64,000 nt of DNA from assembly GCA_949592205.1 (NCBI GenBank), contig CATIUR010000004.1, forward strand, positions 89,330,337 to 89,394,336, written 5' to 3'. The first letter of the stretch is position 1; each line of letters starts with the position of its first letter. Shown here piece by piece: positions 55,579 to 64,000 of this stretch. The DNA comes from Helichrysum umbraculigerum (lineage: Eukaryota; Streptophyta; Magnoliopsida; Asterales; Asteraceae). Position numbers and translations under genes: made by a program. The notes under the pieces were generated by a model. It saw only the letters and a list, made by a program, of their open reading frames with translations, had not been told where the DNA came from and did not search any database.

Positions 55579-58183
55579 TGTCGTGAGCCTGATCAGTCAC
55601 GGTCGTCAACGCAACGGAAGGAGGACACGGCAGTGGAGTTTTAAATTTATAAGAGCTGGGGACCTAAGTTTTACTACGGCTGTATAGCAGCAGTATGACC
55701 TAGGGTCGTTCTTCAAGCTAATTGTATTGTGAAACAGGAGTATCAAGACAAGTTGTTTATTTTAGTGATGGGATTTTTAAAACAGAGTATGAGTGGGTTT
55801 TTGTTACTTAGGTCCGTAATTTAAAGCAATTAAGTAAAAAGTAAATAAATGGAAAATAGGGATGAAATCAGTATGGAGGGTATGTGTCTGTTATGACTTC
55901 GTTAGCTTATGCGGAGGTGATGCTAGGGTTTTAGTATGAAAACGTCTTTTAAAGGTTTGTGTCTTATCTGAGCTTAATTGTTCGTAGTGTAAACACTAGT
56001 ACCCTACTGATTGAGGAAACCAATCAATATGTCACTGAATACTAGGCCAAATTGAGTCTGATCGGAGGAGGATGCTCAACTCTTCAACGTTATCCAGTGA
56101 TGGAGTAACGACCCTTCTTGGAATGTTAGTTCCTGGGTGCATGAGATAGAGTAACATACCCACTAAGGTTCCGACCTTTCTTAACACTACGGGGACAACA
56201 AAGTCAAACAAGGCATTTAAGATTAAGACTTGATTTGGTGACTATTAACTTTATATTAATGGTTATATTTTAGTCTTGAGCTTTCATCACGGTGTACAGT
56301 GCGACTATGCATTTCCACAGTTTTCCAGACCCAGGATGTACTAACGGTGTACAGTGCAATTGAGCATTTCCACAGTGTTCCAGATCTTTAGGCGTACTAA
56401 CGGTGTACAATGCGATCAAACATTTCCACAGCTCTGAAGTCAAACCAGGATATGACACAGTCTTCAACCACCGACATTTCCTTAGCTTCACGTATTTGTA
56501 CTTCACCAAAGGTGTTTCCAATGTTACACGAAGTACAGTGCCATTTATCGTGGTCTTTCCGGGGTCACATACTTTATGGTCACTCTAGACTAGTTTAAAC
56601 TACGTTTGTATTAAAGCCCAACCATCTATGATATAAACCAGCCCTGACTATTTCCCAATAAATCCCTGATTGATTCACGGTGTACTATACGAAAGGTTTT
56701 AAAAAGTATTTCCACAGCTACGCTATTCAGACCATGTTTATAGTATTAGAAAACACAGATAGGTAGTGACCGTTTCATCAAGGTTCGCGACTCCTTGTCA
56801 TAAAGGTTCTTACCACGTTTAATTGGAGGAAAGGCGATTTGGTTTAGAAATTCATAAATACAAGATTAATAGATCACCGGTTTTCATTTATATAATATAA
56901 CTGGAAACATTATTTCCACAACAGATTGTGCCCACGACTTTCATAGCTTCCACGTTCCGTACTACACACATAAGTGATGATTCTGGCGCTATACAAATGA
57001 AAGCCGTATAACGTTACCTCCGTTATTTCATAATGTTATCCAATTATATGTTTAAAGCAGCATCACCCCACACATATATAAACTAACTACATCATAACAA
57101 ACACACAAGGAAACTACTCACTACGCATAATAACAGATCCTAAATCTAGCATAATAACAATATCAATTATCATTATAACAGATAAGGAAAGAAGTAACCG
57201 TTAATAAAGCGTAGATTGAATAAGCGTTTAGAGAAAGAGTACAAGCAGAACTTCCGCAATATCCTTGACAATATTACAATAAAAGCCCCTGGACTATTCC
57301 CTACGCTATTACAAAAGTAGTCCCTCCGTTAGTTTCAGTTAAATATTAACTGAGAACTAACGAGACCTAACCCTAATTTCTAGAGAGAGAAAGAAAGAAA
57401 GAGAGTTTAGAGAGAGAGAGAGTGTGTGAGAGAGAAAGTGGAAATGGAGAAATGAATGGAATGTTGAAGTGTGTGGAATGATGGAGGGGTGGCCTCCTAT
57501 TTATAGGCAAAGCTTGAAATCAGCCGTACAACTCGCGAAGCACGCACGTACAAGCAAACGAAGCACAAACGAGCAGCATATGGGGTGCAGGGGGCCGTAT
57601 ACGGCCTTCATAGGGCCGTATACGGTGTATAAGGGGCCGTATACGGTCTATGAAGGGCCATATACGGTGGCCAAGGCCGTATACGGCTTCCGTCTGATTT
57701 CGTTCGTTGCTTAAAACGTCCGTATCTCCTTCGTTATGCGTCCGTTTGACCTGATTCTTTCGCCTGTGTCTTCGTAATTCCGTTACGCTTCTAATGGTGC
57801 CAATCTCACTGAAATTGGATGTGTACAACTTAAGCATAGTCGAAATCACTTTATAGGAGTTTGTAATCGTCCAGTCTTTTCCGTCCTTTGTCCGATTTGC
57901 ATGATTCTTGATTTTCTCGTCTCGATTTTACCTATTACATCATATCATAAGGTTAGAATATGTTTATCATAGGATAAATGAGGGTGCGAGAGTTGGTTGC
58001 TATTTATTTGCTCCGTTTTGTTCGTTATTCGGATGTTTTTACTGATTTTTGTAGCAACGTCTATATTCTGAGCACTTTAGTGAATTTTGGTAAATAATGA
58101 TTGTTTTGGAATGTTTTCACTAAAGATGTGCCCAAAAAGTGTGGAATAATGGCCTTGAAAACATGACTTTTTGCGTCACATCA
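55579..58183 (-). repeat. 3' LTR of element L
   Basis: 2,605 bp, on the minus strand TGATGTGACGC...GGCTCACGACA. Its first 280 bp match 63721-64000 nearly perfectly (a few differences, for example near 55687/63829). A palindrome cluster GGCCGTATACGGCC with five copies lies at 57592-57686, upstream (in sense) of an inverted TATA box near 57493-57502 and a GA/CT-rich leader at 57380-57440. The 5-bp ATGAC on its left is the candidate target duplication. Confidence 0.93.
57592..57686. repeat. CCGTATACGG palindrome cluster in L LTR
   Basis: Five copies of the palindrome CCGTATACGG (one ending as CATATACGG) at intervals of 17-25 bp. Same core as in the B LTRs (32880-32940, 44099-44157), at the same place before the TATA box. 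Confidence 0.92.
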
Positions 58184-60486
58184 AGTTATCCCACACTTAG
58201 ACGTTGCTTGTCCTCAAGCAACACTCAGTTTCTGAAAACATTTTAAAACAATTTTTAGAGCGAACTTCAACATTTTTAAGAGTTACCACTGTCAAATGTA
58301 AATAAGATAGTTTCAGGAATATAGGGAAAGATAAGATGATCCTTCCTTAAACAAGAAAAGATTCTCTTAGGCATACATCCAAATCTCATGATCTTGGAGT
58401 ACACATGACTAGGCGATCTCACTAAAGGTGGTCACTCAATTCACTCAAAGTGTATCTGGTTTCCTATCAGTCTAGAACAAAAGAAATCGCTCAAATAGCC
58501 AGTCATGCAGCACTCATCGTCATAGGCTTGGTCGAGAATCGGATCTCCACCACTTAGGTGAGGACGGTGCTAATTATCCCAAGACATTCATGAGGGTTGT
58601 AGTGTTTGGTGAGGGGTAAAGGGTATGGATAGTGGTATTTTTGGGTTGTAAGGGTTGCTTATCTTAAAACAACTGAGATCATGAACAACTTTATTTCAGA
58701 ACGGAGAGAGAGGTAGCTTTTGGTCTTCTATCAGAATCTTGATGATACTTCAAAGGACTTTAAGCTTTATTCTTGTGGAACTATTTTTCTTTCTTTTCTT
58801 CTTTTTCTTCTTTTTATTTTCTTTTTCTGCTTTTGTATTTTTCTATTTTTCTTTTCTTCTTCAGAATTTCTTTGCCAGAGAATTTCCAAGGATATTTTTC
58901 TTCTTTTGATTCTTTCAGAAATCCCTTATCTTGAACATTTCGAGTCTTTTCGCGGTGTCAATTTTTCACACCAAGGATTCTTCAATCTTTTTGAGAGCAC
59001 GAAAGGGGTAGGATAAGATATTCTAAAAGATGTTCCTCATAACCTCAGAAATTCTAAGATAAGTTTGGGGGTATTTTGGGAAGTAGGGTTTATTGAGGGT
59101 TTTATGAAACGAAAGGTTTAGGCTCAACAGGGTTTACTAGGTGGATCATCGATACTAAAAATGAGTATCGGAAGGGTTTTGGGCTTGAAGAGATATGTGA
59201 AAAGGGGTATAAATCCTAGGGAATGTCAAGGTCATCTAATTGCACCTATACCGCGTACGGTACACACCAATGTGGTCTTAAAGCGTATGTCAAGAGCAAG
59301 TTCTAATTCAGAGATGCATGCATCGGCACACACAAGAAATGATTAGTGAAGCATTAAAGATGAATGCTATTAGGCTCAAGATACCTCACTGCAATTAGGG
59401 TTGTATGTGCTTCGTCATGCTTCCATCAGATTATTATTTCTTGTTTAAGCAATTTCTACCTTATTTTCCCTAGACTCCAAAATATATTACTCACATCTGA
59501 AAATAGCTCCTCTCAAAAGATATTTCGGCTCAAAATTAGCAGAGTAAATCAATAGATTTAGCTCATACTTTTAATTTTCTTGAAAAATTTTTGAAAAATT
59601 TGAGGAACATTTTCTGAGTTTACTATTTCGGACATTAAAAATCAAAGAAAACTAACCAAGGTATTCTATTCCTGCTATCCCACACTTAGAGGAACATTGT
59701 CCCTAATGTTCTCTTTAGTTGAGATTTAGTGGAAGTAAAATCCCACACTTAGAGTTTGAACATGTAAGAAAATGTTTCTCAAGTGTTTGTTTTGGGCTGG
59801 AATCCCACACTTAGTGATAAGCTTAGGATAGAGTATAGACTTCTTTCACAAACTAACAAAGCAAATAATATACAGAATCATAAACAAAAGAGAGTAAAGG
59901 TTAAAACACTCCCCAGATAGCGAGCAACAAAGAAGCTAAGAATCTGAATTTGCTGAAAAGAGGTGTTGCCAAGATCTTTTTCTGCATTCATGAAGAGCGG
60001 CACAGCTTCAAGCGTCTTGCTATTTGGTTTTCTTCTCCATCCATTATTCCCTTTGTGAATCAATCTCGTAGGTGTGAACACGTTGGTCGTACCAGTTTAC
60101 AAACTCAAAGTATTTGCAAATGAAAAGATAAATCATCGTCTCAGAACTTTGAAAAGATATTTTCTATTACAAATCATTTTTATAAAATATGTGTTTTTAA
60201 ATGAGTTTGAGCATAATGCATAAAAGTAGTATGCAAGTACCTCAAATGCTCGAAACACATAGAATTACCATTTTTCAAATTGATTTCCTTATTTCTGAGA
60301 CGAGTGGTTTATTTGCAAATGAGTTGTAATATCAGAAAGTGTTTTGGTGACGACCAAGTGTGAAGGATAGTCAGAGATATATCTTCACTTATTGACACTG
60401 TTCTCTCTACACGTCTTATTACACGGGTTGCCTCCCGAGAAGCGCTGCTTTTAGAGTCGAGAGCTCGACTTTGCCTTCCTTCATAT
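58184..60486 (-). other. 3' non-coding region of L
   Basis: No convincing gene. CTAAGTGTGGGAT (minus strand) stands next to the LTR at about 58187-58200 and recurs near 59690, 59745 and 59808. A CT-rich run (plus strand 58785-58865) is the counterpart of the purine run in B. The stem-loop CGGG AGGCAA CCCG is at about 60423-60438. Confidence 0.7.
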
Positions 60487-61635
60487 TTAGTTGGTGCTGG
60501 AACCACCAGGACCGGAAGTGCGCAAAAGTGGAATCCTGGGGTTACGTGGGTATATCCTCAGAAAATGGCGAGCGATGATGTCGACGATGTTTGAAATCTC
60601 AGATGAAAATATGGGGAAGCTCTGCAGATGCTGCTCTGTAATCTTTTTTATGTGTAGCAGGTCCCAAGTAATCTCCTTTACTGTGCTGGAGATGATTCCG
60701 CGGGAATTTACAAAAGAGAATCCATCAGCTTCAATCATCTCTCGTTCGGGATGGTATTGTCTGAGTGAGTCCATAAATCCAAAGAACTGCAGGTGTAAGG
60801 TCTCGTGTTCTGCAATACTGGAGTTTACTCCAAGTTCTCGGATAGATTCATGAATACCCTGGATGAGATTGGTCTGGTAGTGGGAAAACGTGAGGTCGGA
60901 GTTCTTAAAGGTGTTGTTCATCATGTCGTAAACCTCACGTAATCCGTAGTTGAATATTTGGCTGTGCTCTTCATCAGGTACTTCAACGAAGATTTCCTTG
61001 ATTCGATTAGTGAGGAAGTTCGCGATGTTAACCATCGATCCTTCTGGTATAGAAGAAGGGATGACACGCGTCCTCTCGTCAGAACTCTCGTACTCGAGAT
61101 CTTCGGCAATCTTGTGAGCGTGGTACTCGATGGTGCAGTCAATGTAGAACCTATGAGGAGAGGTCTCGTCAATATGATCATTCCTAGCCATAGAATCTAG
61201 GAGTCCCCTAAGATCATTCATCAACCGGATGTCTATGTCTGCGTCAGGATTCCCAGTAGCATTGTACATATTGATGCGATAAGAATTTAAGAACTCGTGT
61301 TGTTCAGCAGAATATGGAAATGCGGATCTGATCAGTGTGTCATAGATCTTCCTGTACATGCGTCTTTGGTCTTCAAAGAACTCTAGCTCCTCAGGTGTTG
61401 GTCCAGCAGCGTGGTGCTCTCGTAGCAACTGAGCAGCGAGGTCTTCGGCAAAGGCATTTAGGCGGTTGTGGAAGAATCTGTAATCTTGGGAATTCTCGGC
61501 TTGGTTGACCTCAGATTCCGCTATGATTTCCTCAATTAGGTTCCTTTGGTGTGGGGTGTAATCATTGGTGGAGTTAATGATAATGCTTGTCATCATAGGT
61601 ATGTCGTTTTCGAATTCTTCAATAGCACTTATCAT
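60487..61635 (-). CDS. Unknown helical protein ORF in the pol position of L
   Basis: 382 codons from ATG at 61635 to TAA at 60487; the frame is open upstream to 61824, where a TAG ends it, so the protein may have begun further up (acidic VEESDDDDIIYTD lies there). No retroviral domain, zinc motif, signal peptide or membrane segment. Composition is acidic and helix-forming. I see a possible threefold pattern: helices with [YF][ST]xxQxx[LF] at residues 26-33, 108-115 and 250-257, and partner segments YRFFHNRLNAFAEDL (52-66), HRFYIDCTIEYHAHKIAEDL (161-180) and a weaker one near 280-295. The end is Gly/Ser-rich (TSGPGGSSTN). It lies between a protease stub and the post-pol stem-loop, so it replaced pol. 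Still fully open, which suggests recent activity or constraint. Family and function unknown. Confidence 0.6.
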   Translation of the reverse strand: MISAIEEFENDIPMMTSIIINSTNDYTPHQRNLIEEIIAESEVNQAENSQDYRFFHNRLNAFAEDLAAQLLREHHAAGPTPEELEFFEDQRRMYRKIYDTLIRSAFPYSAEQHEFLNSYRINMYNATGNPDADIDIRLMNDLRGLLDSMARNDHIDETSPHRFYIDCTIEYHAHKIAEDLEYESSDERTRVIPSSIPEGSMVNIANFLTNRIKEIFVEVPDEEHSQIFNYGLREVYDMMNNTFKNSDLTFSHYQTNLIQGIHESIRELGVNSSIAEHETLHLQFFGFMDSLRQYHPEREMIEADGFSFVNSRGIISSTVKEITWDLLHIKKITEQHLQSFPIFSSEISNIVDIIARHFLRIYPRNPRIPLLRTSGPGGSSTN

Positions 61636-61756
61636 TTCCTCATGGTTGGAGATAGTCGGAATTTGGGGAGAAGCGGGAACAGTTGAAGATGCAAGAAGTC
61701 GGACAGACCGAATATCTATTGGGATATCAGTATAGATGATGTCATCGTCATCACTC

Positions 61757-61872
61757 TCCTCAACTGGAGCGTATTGTGCCTGAGTGATAGATGGAACAGG
61801 GCAAGGTGAATCGACCCGTGTCTCCTAGTTTTTCCGGTAAGGCATTCTGGATGACGGCTGAACACTCGGCGT
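61757..61872 (-). pseudogene. Protease stub after gag of L
   Basis: In another frame than gag, this stretch encodes about 38 residues clearly matching the start of the protease region of element B: ALPEKLGDTGRFTLPC against GLPPKLGDTGRFTIPC. Homology stops right after TLPC (about 61795), before the catalytic aspartate. The switch of frame at the gag stop (61873-61875) indicates a one-base indel; the abrupt end marks the junction where pol was lost. Confidence 0.8.
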
Positions 61873-63477
61873 TCAGGGAGACTTTAGGAGTGCAGGAATC
61901 TTGTCCTTAGTTGCCAGCATTCGTCGGATGTACTTTGTACTAGAAGGGATTCTAGACACGGTGTCTAAGAATTTTCCATCAAGTTTGAATGACTTGGCAT
62001 TGTACTTCTTGTGCAGGCGGTTAGGGAAAGGAATCTCAACCTCACGATTCGGCGTGGGCATTGATTTGGTCTCAACTGTCGGCGGGACAGGAGAATGTTC
62101 CCTTGGAGATGCAGTCATAGAAGGAGTTGGTTTATCAGAGTTTAAGGTCTTGGCTTCCTCGACGTGGGGGTTCTGAATAGTATTGCTTGGTAAGGTCCCT
62201 TGCGGTCCGGTATCGAGACGTTGGGCTAACTGACCGATCTGGTTCTCAAGGCTTTTCAGGACCGAGAGTTGATTTCGAAGGAATAGATCAGTTTGGTCTT
62301 GTCGAGCCGTAGTCTTTTGTTTGAAAGCGGTCTGACCTTGGATGAATTTGTTGAGGTTGTCATCAGTACTCATGACTGGAATGATGGTCTTTGCAGGTTC
62401 AGCAGGCTGGGTATCCTCAATGGCGGTTAATGGAAGTGGTTGATTGTATGGAAGTTGTGGTTGTTGGGGGTACGTCGGATATCGTGGCTGAAACCTGGGC
62501 TGGAAAGGGGGTTGGTTGTTCCGTGGAGGATATTGGTTTCCTCGGGTTCGTGGTGGTGAAGTTCTAGCGAAACCGGGCGGATTTTGAGGTCTGACAGGAA
62601 ACTGGGCATAGTAGACTGAACCGTCAGTAGGATCTTCGTACTCAACCTCGTATTCTTCAGCGGGATGGTTGGTACAGTTCTGGCAAGCCTGAACTTGGTG
62701 GATCTGCTGTGGTTGTTTCTTCAGATCTGCTATTTGTTTTGTCAGAGTCTCAATTTGATCGCTCAGAGACTTAATGGCTTCAGTTTGGAGGGTGTTGTTT
62801 GCGGAGAGGGGTAATGATGAGGATTGCTCATCAGACTTCCAATCGTGGTGATGCATCGTCATATCCTCAATCAAGCTCCATGCTTCATCATCAGTAAGTT
62901 TCATGAAGTTTCCTTGAGCTGCTGCGTCAAGATTGATGCGATGGTTAGGATCAAGACCTCGGTAGAAGGTGCACACCTTGTCAGTCTTCGTCATTTGGTG
63001 GTTTGGACATTTCCTCAGTAAACTCTTGAATCGCTCCCATGCTGAGTAGATAGATTCATCGTGGGCTTGTTGGAAGTTTGCGATGTCATTCTTTGCCTGA
63101 GTTTGTTTGGACGGGGGAAAGTATCTAGCGAGAAACTTATTACCCATGTAGGTCCATGAGGTGATTGAGCCGGTCTCAAGTCCCTCAAACCAGGTAGAAG
63201 CATGTAAAGCGAGAGAATAGGGGAACAAGTATAAGCGGATGATATCCTGCTCAACCCCATTCTGCTTATAGGAGTTTGAAACCTGAATGAATTTGTCAAT
63301 ATGAGCGTTGGGATCATCACGGGGTAGACCGTGGAATTGGCAGTTATCTTTTATGAGTTGTACGATGTGGTGTTTAAGCTCAAAAGAAGCTCCGTCAATC
63401 ACTGGATAGCTAATCGGTCCTCCTCGTCCTTCGATGGATGGTTTGGTGTTGTCGGTGAGAGTAACACGAGCGGCCAT
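61873..63477 (-). CDS. gag: gag of Athila-type element L
   Basis: 534 codons from MAARVTLTDNTKPSIEGRGG to LLKSP. Homologous to the start of the B polyprotein. N-terminal Athila gag domain: CQFHGLPRDDPNAHIDKF, LFPYSLALHASTWFEGL, FLARYFPPSKQTQAKNDI, AWERFKSLLRKCPNHQM, VCTFYRGLDPNHRINLDAAA, DEAWSLIEDMTMHHHDW. A coiled-coil-like stretch (SLSDQIETLTKQIADLKKQ) and a single CQNC follow, then a Gln/Pro-rich part near 290-350. The capsid part is uninterrupted, so a Gag could be made. The stop here is probably created by an indel before the protease. Confidence 0.93.
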   Translation of the reverse strand: MAARVTLTDNTKPSIEGRGGPISYPVIDGASFELKHHIVQLIKDNCQFHGLPRDDPNAHIDKFIQVSNSYKQNGVEQDIIRLYLFPYSLALHASTWFEGLETGSITSWTYMGNKFLARYFPPSKQTQAKNDIANFQQAHDESIYSAWERFKSLLRKCPNHQMTKTDKVCTFYRGLDPNHRINLDAAAQGNFMKLTDDEAWSLIEDMTMHHHDWKSDEQSSSLPLSANNTLQTEAIKSLSDQIETLTKQIADLKKQPQQIHQVQACQNCTNHPAEEYEVEYEDPTDGSVYYAQFPVRPQNPPGFARTSPPRTRGNQYPPRNNQPPFQPRFQPRYPTYPQQPQLPYNQPLPLTAIEDTQPAEPAKTIIPVMSTDDNLNKFIQGQTAFKQKTTARQDQTDLFLRNQLSVLKSLENQIGQLAQRLDTGPQGTLPSNTIQNPHVEEAKTLNSDKPTPSMTASPREHSPVPPTVETKSMPTPNREVEIPFPNRLHKKYNAKSFKLDGKFLDTVSRIPSSTKYIRRMLATKDKIPALLKSP

Positions 63478-63697
63478 TTGTGGAAAACGGGAACGTCTTT
63501 CTTTTCGGATGGTACGGATAATCTACTCAGGATCGGGTACGAAAATGAGAGATTCAGATCCGGATGATCTGGTCGAATATCGTTGTGGGATGTGGGAAGA
63601 TATTGTCGGTTGGAACAAAGAAAAGAAAATAAGAATGGGAAAGAAGTATCACTAAATAGAAAACTCGTCTGGATGCTTCAGAGTCTTACGATTAACT
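63478..63697 (-). other. Leader of L between primer site and gag
   Basis: 220 bp, no ORF of note on the sense strand; AG-rich on the plus strand (AAAGAAAAGAAAATAAGAAT). Matches the expected short leader of Athila elements. Confidence 0.6.
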
Positions 63698-63714
63698 CCC
63701 CGGCAGCGGTGCCA
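63698..63714 (-). promoter_or_regulatory. Primer binding site of L (tRNA-Asp-like)
   Basis: Minus strand TGGCACCGCTGCCGGGG, complementary with two mismatches (both allowing G-U pairs) to the 3' end of tRNA-Asp. Six bases from the LTR end, as in element B. Confidence 0.85.
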
Positions 63715-63720
63715 AAAACT

Positions 63721-64000
63721 TGTCGTGAGCCTGATCAGTCACGGTCGTCAACGCAACGGAAGGAGGACACGGCAGTGGAGTTTTAAATTTATAAGAGCTG
63801 GGGACCTAAGTTTTACTACGGCTGTATAGCAGCAGTATGACCTAGGGTTGTTCTTCAAGCTAATCGTATTGTGAAACGGCAGTATCAAGACAAGTTGTTT
63901 ATTTTAGTGATGGGATTTTTAAAACAGAGTATGAGTGGGTTTTTGTTACTTAGGTCCTTAATTTAAAGCAATTAAGTAAAAAGTAAATAAATGGAAAATA
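63721..64000 (-). repeat. 5' LTR of element L, cut by window edge
   Basis: First 280 bp (plus strand) of the second LTR of L, nearly identical to 55579-55858. The remaining 2.3 kb lies outside. Confidence 0.95.

Larger units (their letters stand above)
55579..64000 (-). mobile_element. Athila-type element L without pol (5' LTR runs off the window)
   Basis: Minus-strand element: 5' LTR from 63721 leftward end (rest outside), primer site 63698-63714, gag 61873-63477, protease stub about 61757-61872, unknown ORF 60487-61635, stem-loop about 60430, 3' non-coding part with polypurine-like motifs, 3' LTR 55579-58183. RT, RNase H and integrase are absent. It inserted into element J after ATGAC (55574-55578). 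LTR and 3' region are related to element B, so L is a non-autonomous relative. Confidence 0.9.

Overview
This is plant nuclear DNA, and everything that can be identified in it is LTR retrotransposon. No host gene, tRNA, rRNA or CRISPR array was found. The elements are Ty3/gypsy: chromoviruses of the Tekay type (C-terminal chromodomain, primer site matching initiator tRNA-Met) and Athila-type elements (primer site resembling tRNA-Asp). A eudicot with a large repeat-rich genome fits; Asteraceae is my guess from element style only. Element letters (A, C to G, B, I to L) are local labels.

Left block (1-32,276). After a partial LTR (A, 1-1394) and an AT-rich stretch comes a tandem compound element C with three LTRs and two internal regions: LTR1 (2098-8148), INT1, LTR2 (22094-24850), INT2 (24851-28027), LTR3 (28028-32276, cut short). 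C has a primer site, gag and polypurine tract but no protease, RT or integrase, so it is a gag-only, non-autonomous Tekay relative. Four later insertions split it, each with a perfect 5-bp target duplication: solo LTR D (3576-6488, CTATC), solo LTR E (8550-11328, AATAA), complete Tekay element F (11576-21600, TACGT) and solo LTR G (28888-31437, GCGGG). INT2 preserves the empty site for F.

F is the best preserved element. Its LTRs are both 2,235 bp and differ at about seven positions by eye. Its gag-pol is one frame with a single internal stop, and its leader carries an unexpected coiled-coil ORF.

Right block (32,277-64,000). An unidentified open frame K (32277-32354, resuming at 46149) is split by Athila element B (32355-46143, duplication AGGAC). 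B keeps one uninterrupted gag-pol frame except for three stops, plus altered catalytic residues, and has an extra arginine- and proline-rich ORF after pol. K is followed by a degraded Tekay element J (46502 onward), itself split by solo LTR I (51893-55533, AGATA) and by Athila-type element L (55579 to beyond the window). L has gag and a protease stub, but where pol should be it has an intact ORF of unknown family (60487-61635).

Across scales, each Tekay-type LTR family is built from the same conserved blocks (CT-rich leader, GTAAG site, CAGGTGAGT...AGCCCC site, acceptor-like site, 3'-terminal hairpin), but each carries its own unrelated array of short palindromic repeats at the same place. 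The Athila LTRs carry a different palindrome just upstream of a TATA box. This pattern, the L ORF and the F leader ORF are the most interesting observations.
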